Source: Bacillus sp. FJAT-28004
Lineage (GTDB): Bacteria; Bacillota; Bacilli; Paenibacillales; Paenibacillaceae
DNA: 64,000 bases
Assembly: GCF_001280845.1 (NCBI RefSeq)
Contig: NZ_LGHP01000003.1
Location: 186,547 to 250,546 of the forward strand
Reading direction: 5' to 3'
In this document: piece by piece, positions 23,093-31,257 of the stretch
How the letters are laid out: the number at the start of each line of letters is the position of its first letter
Position numbering within the stretch: the stretch's first letter is position 1
The notes under the pieces: model-generated
What the model was told of the DNA's origin: nothing
Database searches by the model: none
Seen by the model: only the letters and a program-made list of their open reading frames with translations
Position numbers and translations under genes: made by a program

Positions 23093-23236
23093 CATGATAC
23101 AATTGTTGGCGGAGTTCATCGAGCGTTGGAAGGGGAACTAGGTATTAGTCATATAAATGTTGCTGTTGTGTGGGAGCCGCGATGGACGCCAGAGCATATG
23201 ACAGAAGTGGCAAAAGAACAGTTAGATTATTCTTAA
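23093..23236 (+). pseudogene. C-terminal fragment of a MIP18/PaaD-like (DUF59) FeS assembly factor
   Basis: 48 codons reading MHDTIVGGVHRALEGELGIS, then VAVVWEPRWTPEHMTEVAKEQ. This is the C-terminal half of PaaD/YitW-type FeS assembly factors, whose N-terminal half (about 50 residues with the PE-I-VDLGLV block) is absent. It begins 8 nt after the shortened DUF2249 frame, in a different frame. The simplest history is one deletion that removed the end of DUF2249 and the front of DUF59. Confidence 0.65.
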
Positions 23237-23243
23237 TATTATT

Positions 23244-23272
23244 GAGCCGGAGTAAAAGTCTGGCTCTTTTTT
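23244..23272 (+). terminator. Intrinsic terminator
   Basis: GAGCC (23244-23248) pairs with GGCTC (23262-23266), extended by GA/TC inside, with seven T. Confidence 0.75.
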
Positions 23273-23319
23273 GCATGTTTGACACAAGATAAATGCAAAG
23301 AAAGGAGAGGGACATAACA

Positions 23320-24018
23320 ATGAAGGAAAAAACAATAGATGTCGAGGAACTTCTTCGTCAAGTTCCGTTGTTTCGTGATTTATCCGAGGAAGAAATAGCA
23401 GGACTTAGCAGGATTATGATTCAACGTTCGTACCGTAAAAAAACAATTGTATTTACTGAAGGTAGTGAAAAAGAAGCGATATATTTCATTCAGAATGGCT
23501 TGATCAAAACCTACAAGACGGATGAAAATGGTCATCAACAAATCGTATCTTTTCTGAAAACAGGAGATATGTTTCCTCATACTGGGTTGTTTCATACGAA
23601 TCATTATCCAGCAACCGCAGAGACGATTGTTCCAACGGCGCTGTTTGCTATGCCGATCAAGCCCTTTGAACTCCTTCTAAGAAGTAACCCTGGAATAGCG
23701 GTTAAGCTCATGTGGGTAATGAGCCAAAAAATCCTTGAATTACAGGAAAAGCTGCAAGAGTTGACTGGTCAAGATGTGCAAAACCGTGGTCAACTGTTCT
23801 TGTTGAAACTTGCAGAGAATAATGGGACGGTGAAAAATGGTAAACACCATATCGAAATCCCGATGACCCATCAGGATATAGCCAATGCAATCGGGACGAC
23901 GAGAGAAACGGTAAATCGGTTGCTTAATCAACTCCGCAAAGAGGGCATTGTAGAAACCGATCGTTCAGGATTTGTAATCCATGATATGGAGGCGCTTCGG
24001 CATTGGAGAGAGATTTAA
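23320..24018 (+). CDS. Crp/Fnr family regulator without cysteines
   Basis: 232 residues from ATG 23320 (GGAGAGG 9 nt upstream). Cyclic-nucleotide-type barrel (VFTEGSEKEAIYFIQNGLIKTY), a long dimer helix (LMWVMSQKILELQEKLQEL) and a helix-turn-helix (THQDIANAIGTTRETVNRLLNQL). There is no Cys in the whole protein, so it cannot hold an FeS cluster and must sense something else, for example NO through haem, a nucleotide or a small organic ligand. The recognition helix (TTRETVNRLL) resembles those that read TGTGA-type sites. It overlaps the next gene by 16 bp. Confidence 0.82.
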   Translation: MKEKTIDVEELLRQVPLFRDLSEEEIAGLSRIMIQRSYRKKTIVFTEGSEKEAIYFIQNGLIKTYKTDENGHQQIVSFLKTGDMFPHTGLFHTNHYPATAETIVPTALFAMPIKPFELLLRSNPGIAVKLMWVMSQKILELQEKLQELTGQDVQNRGQLFLLKLAENNGTVKNGKHHIEIPMTHQDIANAIGTTRETVNRLLNQLRKEGIVETDRSGFVIHDMEALRHWREI

Positions 24019-24350
24019 GTATTCAAATTCATAGTTACCCAATGGGGAATGATTTGATCATTCTTATTAGCGGCGGTCAAGCTCATATCGGAGCTGTAGC
24101 CGTTGCTTTTCCACAGATGGATCGGATTCATACGGAAACAATAACGATACCAGGACATCGGGAAGATCAGTTAGCGGCAGAAATCGCGGAAATTGCAGCT
24201 TCTAAGCTCAATCGAACCGTAACCGTATTGATGGGCATCCATGTCGACCATGCAACAAAGGAAGAGATTGATGAGATAGTCAAGAATGTACATGATGCAA
24301 TGAATCAGGAACTTGAACGAATAGAGGCGTATAAAAAGGACTGCTTTTAA
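24003..24350 (+). CDS. LpdD-like (prenylated-flavin chaperone family) protein
   Basis: 115 residues from TTG 24003 (GGAGG 10 nt upstream, inside the preceding gene); ATG 24042 is the alternative. The segments GNDLIILISGGQAHIGAVAVAF, TITIPGHREDQLAAEIAE and MGIHVDHATKEEIDEIV match the small LpdD/DUF-type family linked to UbiD-like decarboxylases. No UbiD or UbiX gene is in the window, so the link to prenylated flavin is weak here. Translation is probably coupled to the regulator upstream. Confidence 0.6.
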   Translation: MERDLSIQIHSYPMGNDLIILISGGQAHIGAVAVAFPQMDRIHTETITIPGHREDQLAAEIAEIAASKLNRTVTVLMGIHVDHATKEEIDEIVKNVHDAMNQELERIEAYKKDCF

Positions 24351-24401
24351 GGTACTCCCGTTAGATAAAAGCCGGGATAAGTGCCTTTAAAGCAGTCCTT
24401 T
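24335..24401 (+). terminator. Long-stem terminator
   Basis: AAAGGACTGCTTTTAAGG (24335-24352) pairs with CCTTTAAAGCAGTCCTTT (24384-24401), an almost perfect 18-bp stem that includes the end of the preceding gene. The inner CCCG/CGGG can extend it. Confidence 0.75.
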
Positions 24402-24527
24402 GAGGTTTTAAGGAGTCGGGAATTTTGTAAAGACCTTATTCAACATCATAACAGAGCAGTAATTATAAGTCTATATTTTTTCGTGAGAATATGTAAAAAT
24501 TTGATTAACTTGGATAGGAGGTAAGGC

Positions 24528-25406
24528 ATGAACCTACAGACATTATTTTATGAACCGATTATTTCACAATCCACACTGGGTGGATGGTCTAGTGATGTGT
24601 TCCTAGTAAACACGGAAGCGGGGGAATACGTTGTTCGGTCGTCGGGCGTGGATGAAACGGTTGATGCTCCTTTTGTATGGGCATGCAGCAATTTGTTCGG
24701 TAAAGAATTAAGCGAAACCTTTGATATGGAGCTTATTAATCAATATCTTTCACGATTGACGAGCAATATAGCTATTCCAAAAGTATTTAGTAAGGCCATA
24801 ATAGATGGAAGACAAGTGATTGCAGTTGAAAAAATGAATGGAACCAATTTGTCATTTCAAGCCAAACCCTCGATGATGATGGAGGATCTTGGTAGATCGA
24901 TCGCGGAGATCCATTCCCATAAAGTTTTTGAGTGGGGCTCTCTAAACGGATCACTGCGATATGAATTGGGTGATTTTCCCCAGAAGCTCGCAGATGCGAT
25001 GCGAATCTTGGCAGTACGTTATTACATGGGAAATACTGTAATAAACGAACGTCTCGATCACTACTGTTCATTAGCTGCTAGTATGCCGGTACCGACTTAT
25101 GCCTCATGTATCATGCTTGATATGGATCCGAGACAATTTCTTTCAAATGGGGAACGTGTTAGCGCAATTGTCGATACAGAAGCCTACGTTCTTGGTCCTC
25201 GTGAAATGGATTTAATAGCGATTGAATGTTCATTAGATGAGCTGGGAGCTCATTTTTTCCGGAAAGGTTACGCTGAAGTCCTACCTTTTCCTGATTTATC
25301 AGAGGTTCGAGAATTGTACCGATATTTCTTTTGTTTACTGGAAATTAAGGGGCCAGCCTTTGACTATCATAAGTGGATGTCCATGCCCAATCTATTGATC
25401 AGTTGA
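24528..25406 (+). CDS. Aminoglycoside phosphotransferase-like kinase fold protein
   Basis: 292 residues. The N-terminal lobe has VFLVNTEAGEYVVRSS. In the C-terminal lobe CIMLDMDPRQFLSNGERVSAIVDTEAYVLGPREMDLIA aligns with the APH catalytic loop (HGDLHPxN) and the metal-binding IDWE region. The usual His-Gly before the catalytic Asp is replaced (LDMD) and the Asn is absent, while the second Asp (VDTE) remains. It may be a kinase for a small metabolite with a changed active site, or catalytically dead. It is flanked by terminators and stands alone. Confidence 0.7.
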   Translation: MNLQTLFYEPIISQSTLGGWSSDVFLVNTEAGEYVVRSSGVDETVDAPFVWACSNLFGKELSETFDMELINQYLSRLTSNIAIPKVFSKAIIDGRQVIAVEKMNGTNLSFQAKPSMMMEDLGRSIAEIHSHKVFEWGSLNGSLRYELGDFPQKLADAMRILAVRYYMGNTVINERLDHYCSLAASMPVPTYASCIMLDMDPRQFLSNGERVSAIVDTEAYVLGPREMDLIAIECSLDELGAHFFRKGYAEVLPFPDLSEVRELYRYFFCLLEIKGPAFDYHKWMSMPNLLIS

Positions 25407-25413
25407 AAAAGAG

Positions 25414-25448
25414 ACGTAGGAATTGTTATTTGATTCTTACGTTTTTTT
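25414..25448 (+). terminator. Intrinsic terminator
   Basis: ACGTAGGAAT (25414-25423) pairs with ATTCTTACGT (25433-25442), one mismatch, followed by T7. Confidence 0.75.
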
Positions 25449-25516
25449 CATTTTTGCAGATGCTAACTGAGCTCGTTAAGCGCTTTGGGCTAGTTATATT
25501 ATTTTTTCAGATTTAG

Positions 25517-25543
25517 GGAACTTTTGGTACGCAGATGGGTCTT
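25517..25543 (+). promoter_or_regulatory. ECF-type promoter of the sigma factor gene
   Basis: GGAACTTTT (-35) and GTCTT (-10), 17 bp apart, just upstream of the sigma gene. ECF sigma factors commonly recognise AAC at -35 and CGTC-like -10 elements at their own promoter. Inferred. Confidence 0.45.
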
Positions 25544-25564
25544 CTTAATTAGAGAGGTGATGAG

Positions 25565-26119
25565 GTGGAGCTGGAATATATTAAGTATTTGGCAAAAGGA
25601 TATGAAACGGATGCCGTATTAATTGATTTGATGAATGCGCATGGCAACGACGTTTGGAATTTTGCCTTCTTTTTGATACGGGATGCAGATGCGGCGGATG
25701 ATATTTGTCAGGACGTTTTTTTGACAGTGTACGAGAAAATTCATACATTCCGAGGCGAAGCCAGCATTAAGAGCTGGCTGCTGACGGTCACACGCAACAA
25801 AACGTATAAGTACCGAAGAAATGCTTATTTCTCTAAAGTGGTGCTAATGGATTTCGTAACTCGAAAGGATACTTCAAGATCAGCGGAAGCGGAAGTTTTT
25901 GACCGGATGGAAACCAAGTATATTTGGAACGCCGTTATGAAGCTTCCGCTTCGCTACCGAGAAGTTCTCTTACTGGAAGTCCATTATCAACTTTCCATTC
26001 AGGAAATGGCGAGCATGCTTCATGTAGCAGAAGGGACCATTAAATCGAGGCTGCACCGCGCACGCAAAAAAATATCAATTTTATTGCAAAGTGAGTCAAA
26101 AGGAGGAAACATCTTATGA
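25565..26119 (+). CDS. ECF RNA polymerase sigma factor
   Basis: 184 residues from GTG 25565 (AGAGGTG just upstream). Region 2 reads DADAADDICQDVFLTVYEKIHTFRGEASIKSWLLTVTRNK with the aromatic core-binding and -10 motifs. Region 4 has LPLRYREVLLLEVHYQLSIQEMASMLHVAEGTIKSRLHRARKK. It resembles SigX/SigW-type factors. It overlaps the next gene by 4 bp, the usual place for the anti-sigma partner. The upstream GGAAC promoter suggests autoregulation. Confidence 0.88.
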   Translation: MELEYIKYLAKGYETDAVLIDLMNAHGNDVWNFAFFLIRDADAADDICQDVFLTVYEKIHTFRGEASIKSWLLTVTRNKTYKYRRNAYFSKVVLMDFVTRKDTSRSAEAEVFDRMETKYIWNAVMKLPLRYREVLLLEVHYQLSIQEMASMLHVAEGTIKSRLHRARKKISILLQSESKGGNIL

Positions 26120-27135
26120 AGGAGCAAAAACAGTGGGAAGAAGCGCTTAGCCACTCTCCGTTTGTGAATCCTCGTTTCACTGCGCAGTTGAGGGATAAAA
26201 TTATTGATAAGGCCAATCACAAACCGAAGAAAAAGACGTATATAGCTCGTCTGGGAGCAGTAAGTGCACTCGTAGCCGTTCTTGTTTATATGTTGTTTGC
26301 CGCAGATTTGAGTAAGCTGTTTACTAATCCTTCGAAAATAAACGGAACGATTGGAAGCAGTAGGGGAGAGGAAGCTCGAACCGAATATATGATGAACGGC
26401 AAAGTGATATTTCAGGTGTTTCCTGAGGAGAATGTTGTTGCAGGTGCTGATCAAGGATATGTCATCCATTTTACGCAGCCCATTGATGTTTTTCTTGGGA
26501 AAAAGATTTCCATCGAGGGGTTTCACTCATTATCGGGGAAACGCCTGATCGTCATGCCCCCAGTGACAATTACTGAGCCCAGCTCAGGTTATGAGACGTT
26601 GGATCGTTTTACAACAGGCTTTAGCCTTCCAATTGGCGGGACATGGAGATTCGAGGTCAAGCTGAATGAACAATTTTACGGTGACTTCGTTTTGGAGGTG
26701 CAGGAGTCTTCACCATGGAGGAGTACATCTACTTTCAATTTGCCGTATACAGGTAACGATGGGATGCCTTATAACTATGTGCATGCAGGCGAGAAAGATA
26801 AGGTTGGATTCCTTGTCGGACCCTATCAAAATGATAAAGGCGAGCTGCTCGAACAACAGCCAGTTATTGCGGGCAAAGGAAATAAGTATATGTGGCACTT
26901 TTGGGGGAGCAAGGAGGAGCTCGCGGGCAGCTTTAACGTTATGGCCGTAAAAGAAGGCACCACTCGGGAAATCGATGTTTTCTCTGCGCGTGGTCTTGGT
27001 GGTCCTTTGAATGGTGCCGATGCTGCTATTCCATCATCAATGGAGCTGCCTGAAGCAGGCATGTGGCGGCTAAACGTATATATCCATGATCAGCTGTTCA
27101 GCAGCATTTATGTCCGGGTAGAACCGGAGAACTAA
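26116..27135 (+). CDS. Single-pass membrane protein, DUF4871-like; probable sigma-factor partner
   Basis: 339 residues. The short N-terminal cytoplasmic part (about 43 residues) starts like an anti-sigma domain (WEEALSHSPFVNPRFTAQLRDKI). One membrane helix lies at about 48-66 (LGAVSALVAVLVYMLFAAD), and a long outer part contains two related beta-rich repeats (GTWRFEVKLNEQFYGDFVLEV near 175 and GMWRLNVYIHDQLFSSIYVRV at the end). ATGA overlap with the sigma gene. It may bind and release the sigma factor on a cell-envelope signal; no HxxxCxxC zinc motif is present, so it is not a ZAS anti-sigma. Confidence 0.7.
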   Translation: MKEQKQWEEALSHSPFVNPRFTAQLRDKIIDKANHKPKKKTYIARLGAVSALVAVLVYMLFAADLSKLFTNPSKINGTIGSSRGEEARTEYMMNGKVIFQVFPEENVVAGADQGYVIHFTQPIDVFLGKKISIEGFHSLSGKRLIVMPPVTITEPSSGYETLDRFTTGFSLPIGGTWRFEVKLNEQFYGDFVLEVQESSPWRSTSTFNLPYTGNDGMPYNYVHAGEKDKVGFLVGPYQNDKGELLEQQPVIAGKGNKYMWHFWGSKEELAGSFNVMAVKEGTTREIDVFSARGLGGPLNGADAAIPSSMELPEAGMWRLNVYIHDQLFSSIYVRVEPEN

Positions 27136-27156
27136 CTTCAATTTCTTGAAAACGGG

Positions 27157-27182
27157 AGGGCTGCCATTTGGCAGTCCTTTAG
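27157..27182 (+). terminator. Intrinsic terminator
   Basis: AGGGCTGCC and GGCAGTCCTTT pair around an ATTT loop after the membrane protein gene. Confidence 0.7.
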
Positions 27183-27254
27183 TAAACTATTTACATAAGA
27201 ACGTGTGTACGGTAAATTATGGTTATGAGATTAATGCCAGAATGGAGTGCATGC

Positions 27255-29657
27255 ATGAAAGCTTTCATTGAAATAGAAGGAGCAAGGCTGCATAACCTCA
27301 AGGATATCGATGTCCGAATTCCAAAAAATAAGCTGACGGTCATTACAGGCGTATCGGGAAGCGGCAAGTCGAGTCTGGCTTTCGATACGTTGTATGAAGA
27401 AGGAAAGCGGCGCTATCTCTTGTTCTCGGGTACGCAGTATATGGTTGATGCGGTGTCGTCTTTTGATAAAATAACGGGTTTGTCTCCCGCAGTAGCTATT
27501 GAGCAGCGTATCATTCGGCAATCGAATCCTAGAAGTACAGTAGGCACGAGGACGAAAATCGGCAATTTACTTGCAATCTTATTTGCAACGTATGGTGTAC
27601 GTGATGCTGCTTACAATGATGGGCTGCCGCTTTCAATGGAATTGTTTCAGAGGAACTCGCCTAAGGGAATGTGCGTGAAGTGTCTCGGTACTGGAAGCCA
27701 TCACCTGATTCAAGAAGAAGCTATTTTGAATTCGGAAATGCAAATTAAAAACTTGTTTGATGGATTTTTGATCAAACATCGTTTTCACAGAGGAAATTTT
27801 AAAAAGTTTTGTGAAATATACGAGATTGATATTAATGACAAAATCAGAGCTTTACCTGATGATGTTTTTCATTCATTTAAGTATGGCTGCCGTAAGAGTG
27901 GATTTGTAGGTGCCGTTGTTGTTTTTACAGAAATGATGAAACATATGACGAGCAAAATGAAGAGACATGGAAGCAAGGACAAAGAAGTGATTTTATGGGG
28001 GATTAAAGCGGATTCCATGCCATGTCCGAAATGTAAAGGAACAGGTCTAGGTCTACAAGCTATCCATACAACAATAGGTGAGCGTACGATTAAAGAGCTC
28101 GAGGATATGTACATCAATGAACTGCTTGTTTTTCTGCAAAATCAGCACAGCAATGTATCGAGTAAAAATTTGTTGGATGAAATGATAATGAAGCTTGAGT
28201 GTTTGGTCGATGTAGGCCTACATCATCTTTCTCTATCGCGTCCAGTTCCTACCCTCTCAGGCGGTGAAATCCAGCGTCTATTTCTGGCGTCTTTTATTAT
28301 TGCTGATATGGATTCTATTATTTTTATATTCGACGAACCTACAATCGGATTACATGAAGTAGAAAAGGAGATGCTGATCGGTATCATTCAAGGCTTAGTC
28401 GAGCGCGGAAATACAGTAGTTGCTGTAGAGCATGATCATAAATTTATGCAAGCAGCTGACTACATCGTCGACCTTGGACCTGAAGCGGGAGTCTATGGTG
28501 GAGAGCGGATTTTTCAGGGAAGCTATCATGATTTTATGTCTTGTGAACGATCGAGAACAGCTCCTTACTTGAAAGGCACCAAAACTTTGCATGCCAAAAA
28601 AAGCTATAAGGTAGTCGATCCAAGTAAAGTACTTAGGCTGGAGCATGCGAATCTACATAATCTTCGCGATGTCTCTGTAACGATACCCCTTGGACTGATG
28701 GTTGGTATAGCCGGTGTATCGGGCAGCGGCAAGTCCAGTTTAATTCAAGATACACTCGTACCGAAGCTTAAACAGTCACTCAAAAGCAAGTTCGTTTATG
28801 AGAATGACGAAATGGAGTTTGTGTTGCAAGAAGAGGTGACGTTACTCGGAATCGAGCATATCAAGAAATGCATAGTGGTTGACCAGAAACCAATCGGAAG
28901 GAGCAAAACATCCTGTCCAGCGACCTATACGGGCATATTTGACCGAATCCGTACACTGTTCAGCAAAACACCCGATGCGGTGGGAAAAGGATATACAGCC
29001 GGTTTGTTTACCGTCAATTCTGAAGGAGGCTGTAGGGGCTGCAAAGGGGAAGGTTTTAAAAACCACTATGTCGGCTTCGGCAACTTCATTGAGGTAGAGT
29101 GCGAAATGTGCGGTGCAACAGGATTCGTCGAAGAAGCTTTAAGTGTGACGCTAGAGGGAAAGAACATTAAGGAAGTTTTGATGATGAGCGTGGCAGAGGC
29201 CAGCATTTTTTTTGGAAATGAACAATCTATAGCTTATGACAAAATGATATCGAGCACGCTCAGTACGCTCGAAAGTGTAGGCATGGGTTATATTACGCTC
29301 GGTCAGAAGACGCCATCTATATCAGGCGGTGAGGCGCAGCGAATTAAGCTCGCCAAAGAACTGTGTAGGCAAAGTGGGAAAGAAAATGTTTATATTTTGG
29401 ATGAGCCAACGACAGGTCTTTCTTTTTCAGATACGGAGCGGCTGATTACACTGCTGCAGCAGCTTGCGGATGCTGGCAATACGATTATTGTGACAGAGCA
29501 TGATCCTGCTGTACTCGCCAATTGTGATTATATTATCGAAATGGGTCCAGGAGGCGGAAGCGATGGGGGATATATTATCGCGGAGGGCAAACCTCAGGAG
29601 CTTGTGACAAACAGCAAATCGATCATAGGGAAATATATAAAGCAGGTGCTGCAATGA
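27255..29657 (+). CDS. Class II UvrA (short excinuclease-type ABC ATPase)
   Basis: 800 residues from ATG 27255 (GGAG 7 nt upstream; an extension to 27219 has no ribosome site). Two ABC units: Walker A GVSGSGKSS twice, signatures LSGGEIQR and ISGGEAQR, Walker B FDEPTIGLHE and LDEPTTGLS, and zinc modules (CVKCLGTG, CPKCKGTG, CRGCKGEG, CEMCGATG). Housekeeping UvrA is about 950 residues; the shorter length suggests loss of the UvrB-binding region, as in UvrA2/DrrC-type proteins. These bind damaged or drug-bound DNA and are linked to resistance to DNA-acting compounds. It is cotranscribed with the following hydrolase (4-bp overlap). Confidence 0.88.
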   Translation: MKAFIEIEGARLHNLKDIDVRIPKNKLTVITGVSGSGKSSLAFDTLYEEGKRRYLLFSGTQYMVDAVSSFDKITGLSPAVAIEQRIIRQSNPRSTVGTRTKIGNLLAILFATYGVRDAAYNDGLPLSMELFQRNSPKGMCVKCLGTGSHHLIQEEAILNSEMQIKNLFDGFLIKHRFHRGNFKKFCEIYEIDINDKIRALPDDVFHSFKYGCRKSGFVGAVVVFTEMMKHMTSKMKRHGSKDKEVILWGIKADSMPCPKCKGTGLGLQAIHTTIGERTIKELEDMYINELLVFLQNQHSNVSSKNLLDEMIMKLECLVDVGLHHLSLSRPVPTLSGGEIQRLFLASFIIADMDSIIFIFDEPTIGLHEVEKEMLIGIIQGLVERGNTVVAVEHDHKFMQAADYIVDLGPEAGVYGGERIFQGSYHDFMSCERSRTAPYLKGTKTLHAKKSYKVVDPSKVLRLEHANLHNLRDVSVTIPLGLMVGIAGVSGSGKSSLIQDTLVPKLKQSLKSKFVYENDEMEFVLQEEVTLLGIEHIKKCIVVDQKPIGRSKTSCPATYTGIFDRIRTLFSKTPDAVGKGYTAGLFTVNSEGGCRGCKGEGFKNHYVGFGNFIEVECEMCGATGFVEEALSVTLEGKNIKEVLMMSVAEASIFFGNEQSIAYDKMISSTLSTLESVGMGYITLGQKTPSISGGEAQRIKLAKELCRQSGKENVYILDEPTTGLSFSDTERLITLLQQLADAGNTIIVTEHDPAVLANCDYIIEMGPGGGSDGGYIIAEGKPQELVTNSKSIIGKYIKQVLQ

Positions 29658-30610
29658 GCTTTGAGTGGCATTTGTCCACTCCCGAAGCGGAGGGAATGGA
29701 TGTTAATCTTCTTGAGCAGATAGATGATTATGTGAAACAAAAGCGATATAGACTCATAAACAGCGTAATCATTGTGAAAAACGGGAAGTTGGTTTACGAA
29801 CGCTACTTCAATAAGTGTAATGAAAACACGAGGCATTCGATTAAATCGGTATGGAAGAGCATTCTAGCCATTGCAATAGGCATTTGTTTAGACAAAGGCT
29901 TGATCGGTAATCTGGATGAACAGATTGGCAAATATTTGCCTTCATTTGCGGGGCATAACCATCATTATCATAAGCTGATTACGATTCGGCATTTGCTAAC
30001 TATGTCATCAGGCATTTACTGGAATGGCGGTGTTCATTACCATTGTCCGATGTTGCAGCAAATGATGCGTACGCAGGACTGGATGACTCATATCGCTGAT
30101 ATTGACATGCACAGTGTTCCCGGCATGACATTTCAATATAAGGAATGGGACGTCATGCTGTTATCTGCGATTATAGGTAAAGCATATGGAGGTACATCCT
30201 ACGACTTAATCCATAATGAAATGTATAAACCGCTTGATATTGCCAGTGGAATTTGGCCGAGTAGTCCATGCGGTTTCTCCTATACGGTGATGAAGGGAGA
30301 AGAACAATCGGACTTGTCTGCTAGAGATATGGCTAAGGTAGGTTTGCTATTTTTAGGAGATGGAAGGGTTAATGGAAAGCAGATTGTTTCTTCTGAGTTT
30401 GTGAAGCAAGCTATTACTCCATCGAATCCGTCTTATGGTTTTCTTTGGTGGCTGTCTCCAAATGGATATGGATGTCGTGGATTTGGAGGGCAAGAGGTGA
30501 ATGTTATTCCAAAACATCAATTTGTATCAGTCATACAAGCTACACCTACGGCATCGAGTAAATCTTATCCGGATATTCACGAAATGTTTCTTAGCAAAGC
30601 GATTAAATAA
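29654..30610 (+). CDS. Serine hydrolase of the beta-lactamase/class C fold
   Basis: 318 residues without signal peptide, so cytoplasmic. SVWK (residues about 63-66) is the SxxK catalytic motif, YKEWD the Tyr-x-E/N motif near 158, and GFGGQ near 275 stands for the KTG/HxG motif. The family includes esterases, DD-peptidases and amide hydrolases. The ATGA overlap with the UvrA2 gene makes a joint role in self-protection or detoxification plausible, but its substrate is unknown. Confidence 0.8.
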   Translation: MSFEWHLSTPEAEGMDVNLLEQIDDYVKQKRYRLINSVIIVKNGKLVYERYFNKCNENTRHSIKSVWKSILAIAIGICLDKGLIGNLDEQIGKYLPSFAGHNHHYHKLITIRHLLTMSSGIYWNGGVHYHCPMLQQMMRTQDWMTHIADIDMHSVPGMTFQYKEWDVMLLSAIIGKAYGGTSYDLIHNEMYKPLDIASGIWPSSPCGFSYTVMKGEEQSDLSARDMAKVGLLFLGDGRVNGKQIVSSEFVKQAITPSNPSYGFLWWLSPNGYGCRGFGGQEVNVIPKHQFVSVIQATPTASSKSYPDIHEMFLSKAIK

Positions 30611-30649
30611 ATGCTATTTATTATTTGGAAACTAACGGAGGACAGGTAT

Positions 30650-31219
30650 ATGAATACGGTCATTTATATGGTAAGGCATGCAGAATCTCCCTTTGAATTT
30701 GGACAAGAACGAACTCGCGGACTTTCGGTGGAGGGAATAGCAGCAGCGAAACAAGTTGCCGAGGTGCTAAGTGAAGTAGATATTCATTATATGGCATCGA
30801 GTCCTTACACAAGAGCTATGCAGACGATTCAGTACTTAGCTGAACTTAAATCTATGAATATTGTAGAGTATGAAGAGCTGGTGGAGCGGCCGATAAAGGG
30901 ATTGGATTATAAGGCTCCATGGGATGTGTTGTATGAAGGAATACGCACTTCCTTTACGGACAAAGATTTTGCCTTGGAGGGCGGAGAAACGACTCGGAGC
31001 GCTGAGCAAAGAGCGATACCCGTCATTGAGAGGATACTAGTGGAACACCGAGGCGAAAACGTCATCATAGGTACACATGGCAACATTATGACGATCATAA
31101 TGAATCATTATGATGATAAGTATGGCTTTGATTTTTGGAATACGACCTCCAAGCCAGACATTTATAAAATGACATTTAATCAGAACCAGCTGGAGCATGT
31201 GCAAAGAATGTGGAAGTGA
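30650..31219 (+). CDS. Histidine phosphatase family (phosphoglycerate-mutase-like) protein
   Basis: 189 residues from ATG 30650 (GGAGG 8 nt upstream). The N-terminal MVRHAES motif carries the phospho-accepting His. ASSPYTRAMQTI, the E in LEGGETTRSAEQRA and the second His in IIGTHGNIMTIIM complete the active site. It most likely removes phosphate from a small sugar phosphate or nucleotide. It lies 39 nt after the hydrolase gene and may be in the same transcript. Confidence 0.85.
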   Translation: MNTVIYMVRHAESPFEFGQERTRGLSVEGIAAAKQVAEVLSEVDIHYMASSPYTRAMQTIQYLAELKSMNIVEYEELVERPIKGLDYKAPWDVLYEGIRTSFTDKDFALEGGETTRSAEQRAIPVIERILVEHRGENVIIGTHGNIMTIIMNHYDDKYGFDFWNTTSKPDIYKMTFNQNQLEHVQRMWK

Positions 31220-31257
31220 ACCGATTTAATAGTAATCCATTATAGGAGGTTGGTTTT

